Shown here: one piece after another, positions 4,142 through 5,703 of the stretch
How positions within the stretch are numbered: position 1 is the stretch's first letter
Layout: each line of letters opens with the position of its first letter
NCBI GenBank assembly: GCA_900552325.1
Contig: URZG01000154.1
Span: forward strand, 1 to 5,703
DNA from: an uncultured Porphyromonadaceae bacterium
Lineage (GTDB): Bacteria; Bacteroidota; Bacteroidia; Bacteroidales; Muribaculaceae
DNA: 5,703 nucleotides
Reading direction: 5' to 3'
Notes under the pieces: generated by a model
The model's input: only the letters and a program-made list of their open reading frames with translations
Database searches by the model: none
What the model was told of the DNA's origin: nothing
Made by a program: the position numbers and the translations under genes

Positions 4142-5703
4142 ATGCAAAAGCAGCTTATAGAATGTGTGCCCAATTTTTCAGAAGGGCGTGACAAGGAGGT
4201 GATCAAGGCGATCACCGATGAGATAGAAAACTCTCAGAGCGCTTCCGGCGCCTGTGTAAGCCTTCTGGATGTCGATCCTGGCGAGGCTACGAACCGTACG
4301 GTTGTGACCTTTGTGGGAGAGCCCGACGCCGTTGTCGAGGCCGCTTTCCAGGGGATAAAAAAAGCCGCTGAACTCATAGATATGCGTAAACACCACGGCG
4401 CGCATCCACGTATGGGCGCCACTGACGTATGTCCGTTCATCCCCGTAAGCGGTATCACGCTTGAAGAGTGCGCTGACCTTGCCCGAGGGCTCGCCCGGCG
4501 CGTTTCCGAAGAACTTGGCATACCCACATATTGCTATGAGGCGGCAGCCTTCACCCCTGAGCGCAAAAACCTTGCGGTGTGCCGCCGGGGAGAATATGAG
4601 GCACTTCCCGAAAAGATGGATTCGGAGGATGAGGCACCAGATTTCGGTGACCGGCCGTTCGACGAAGAAGCGGCCCGTACAGGCGCCACAACCATCGGTG
4701 CCCGCGACTTCCTGATTGCTGTAAATTTCAACCTCAATACTACCTCCACACGCCGCGCCAACGCCATCGCGTTTGATGTGCGTGAGAAAGGGCGCCCCAT
4801 GCGCGAGGGTGGGAAGCCCAACGGCAAGCCGGTGAAAGACGCACAGGGCAATACCATCATGATTCCTGGCACGTTGCCCGGCACGAAAGCCATCGGATGG
4901 TATATTCCTGAATACGGTCTCGCACAGGTTTCAATGAATATCACCGATATAGCCCGTACACCGCTCCATATAGCTTTCGATGAAGTGACGCGCGCCGCCG
5001 CCGCACGCGGCATCCGCGTAACCGGCACGGAAATAGTCGGACTGATTCCCAAACGCGCACTCGTGGAAGCCGGCCGTTACTTCCTGCACAAACAGCAGCG
5101 GTCAACCGGCTTGCCTGAAGAAGAGATCATCCGTATTGCCGATAAATCGATGGGGCTCTCCGAGCTCAAGCCGTTCATCCCTCGCGAAAAGGTTATAGAA
5201 TACCTGATAACCTCCAACGGCAAGGAGCAGAAAAAACTCACTGATATGTCGCTCAAGGATTTCGCCGACGAGACTGCTTCGGAATCCCCGGCTCCCGGCG
5301 GCGGCTCCATAGCGGCATACATGGGTACCCTCGCTGCGGCACTCGGCACGATGGTCGCCAACCTCTCGGCCCACAAGGCCGGATGGGATGAGCGCTGGGA
5401 AGAGTTCTCCAATTATGCCGATGGTGGCCGTATGCTCGTGGACCGTCTTACAGCTCTTGTGGACGAGGATACCGAGGCCTTCAACCGCATCATGGCGGTA
5501 TACTCCATGCCCAAAAGCACGGAAGAGGAGAAAGCCGCCCGTGCCGAGGCATTGGAGAAAGCCACACTCTACGCTACCGAAGTGCCCCTTTCCACAATGA
5601 AGGCCGCCTTCGATTCTTTCGAGCTGCTTGAGGCCATGGCTCGCGAGGGGAATCCTGCGTCGGTCAGTGATGCGGGCGTCGGTGCGTTGGCGGCACGCGC
5701 CGC
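4142..5703 (+). CDS. ftcD: Bifunctional glutamate formimidoyltransferase / formimidoyl-THF cyclodeaminase (runs off right edge)
   Basis: It transfers the formimino group of N-formimino-glutamate, from histidine breakdown, to tetrahydrofolate, then deaminates it to 5,10-methenyl-THF and ammonia. The 520 visible codons hold both domains. The transferase domain (about 1-345) opens ECVPNFSEGRD and has LLDVD-PGEATNRT (41-53) and AHPRMGATDVCPFIPV (87-102); His88 aligns with catalytic His82 of mammalian FTCD, as recalled. IGWYIPEYGLAQVSMN (251-266) is also conserved. Residues 222-250 form a longer loop than in the human enzyme, as in other Bacteroidetes homologues. The cyclodeaminase domain (about 367 onward) shows ESPAPGGGS (381-389) and VDEDTEAFNRIM (440-451). 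Mammalian FTCD is 541 residues, so about the last 40-50 residues are beyond the edge. In Bacteroidetes such genes usually precede hutI, hutH and hutU. Start at 4142 matches the conserved N-terminus. Confidence 0.95.
   Translation, partial: MQKQLIECVPNFSEGRDKEVIKAITDEIENSQSASGACVSLLDVDPGEATNRTVVTFVGEPDAVVEAAFQGIKKAAELIDMRKHHGAHPRMGATDVCPFIPVSGITLEECADLARGLARRVSEELGIPTYCYEAAAFTPERKNLAVCRRGEYEALPEKMDSEDEAPDFGDRPFDEEAARTGATTIGARDFLIAVNFNLNTTSTRRANAIAFDVREKGRPMREGGKPNGKPVKDAQGNTIMIPGTLPGTKAIGWYIPEYGLAQVSMNITDIARTPLHIAFDEVTRAAAARGIRVTGTEIVGLIPKRALVEAGRYFLHKQQRSTGLPEEEIIRIADKSMGLSELKPFIPREKVIEYLITSNGKEQKKLTDMSLKDFADETASESPAPGGGSIAAYMGTLAAALGTMVANLSAHKAGWDERWEEFSNYADGGRMLVDRLTALVDEDTEAFNRIMAVYSMPKSTEEEKAARAEALEKATLYATEVPLSTMKAAFDSFELLEAMAREGNPASVSDAGVGALAARA

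Noticed and set aside
4534..5052. Minus-strand open frame of 172 codons opposite ftcD
   Set aside because: It lies within the conserved formimidoyltransferase domain on the other strand; the Arg/Ser-rich translation is typical of antisense of GC-rich codons.
1..5703. CRISPR array, tRNA/rRNA, insertion sequence or a complete new defence-type system
   Set aside because: No regularly spaced repeats, RNA gene signatures, transposase motifs or terminal inverted repeats were seen; apart from the left edge, the genes are ordinary chromosomal functions.

Overview
The window looks like an ordinary chromosomal stretch of a Bacteroidales bacterium, perhaps close to Muribaculaceae, with roughly balanced G+C. 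Reasons: two TAnnTTTG-type -7 promoter elements, which are typical of Bacteroidetes; a secreted LTxxQ-motif protein in the style of Bacteroides DUF4890 proteins; a malate dehydrogenase whose GGAARKAGMTREDLLKGN loop resembles Bacteroidales Mdh as I recall it; and a bifunctional FtcD of the kind found in Bacteroidetes histidine-degradation operons. The family-level placement is inference.

Layout. Positions 1-164 (minus strand) hold the first 54 codons of a gene that runs off the left edge and resembles phage tail-assembly-chaperone-type proteins. Its ATG overlaps the stop of a short upstream reading frame (TGATG), an arrangement typical of phage gene clusters. An AT-rich gap follows, then a small exported LTxxQ-motif protein (406-963, plus) closed by a clear intrinsic terminator (1000-1050). 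Next comes a likely three-gene plus-strand operon: an A1S_2505-type 'phage non-structural' family protein with a macro-like glycine-rich core (1133-1594), a ZIP-family metal transporter (1640-2395) and an O6-alkylguanine-DNA alkyltransferase (2407-2901). A TATCTTTG element lies just ahead of the first gene, leaving a very short leader.

This operon converges on a minus-strand malate dehydrogenase (2979-3992). The two share a long, nearly perfect hairpin (2906-2963) with T-rich flanks on both sides, read as a bidirectional terminator. Divergent from mdh, and preceded by TAAATTTG, is ftcD (4142 to the right edge), a glutamate formimidoyltransferase fused to formimidoyl-THF cyclodeaminase. It works in histidine breakdown and feeds one-carbon units to folate; other hut genes are expected beyond the right edge.

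No CRISPR array, RNA gene, insertion sequence or complete new system is visible. The most interesting points are the phage-like fragment at the left edge, the conserved but poorly understood A1S_2505-type protein heading a metal-transport and DNA-repair operon, and the cysteine-spaced, basic-tailed LTxxQ protein.
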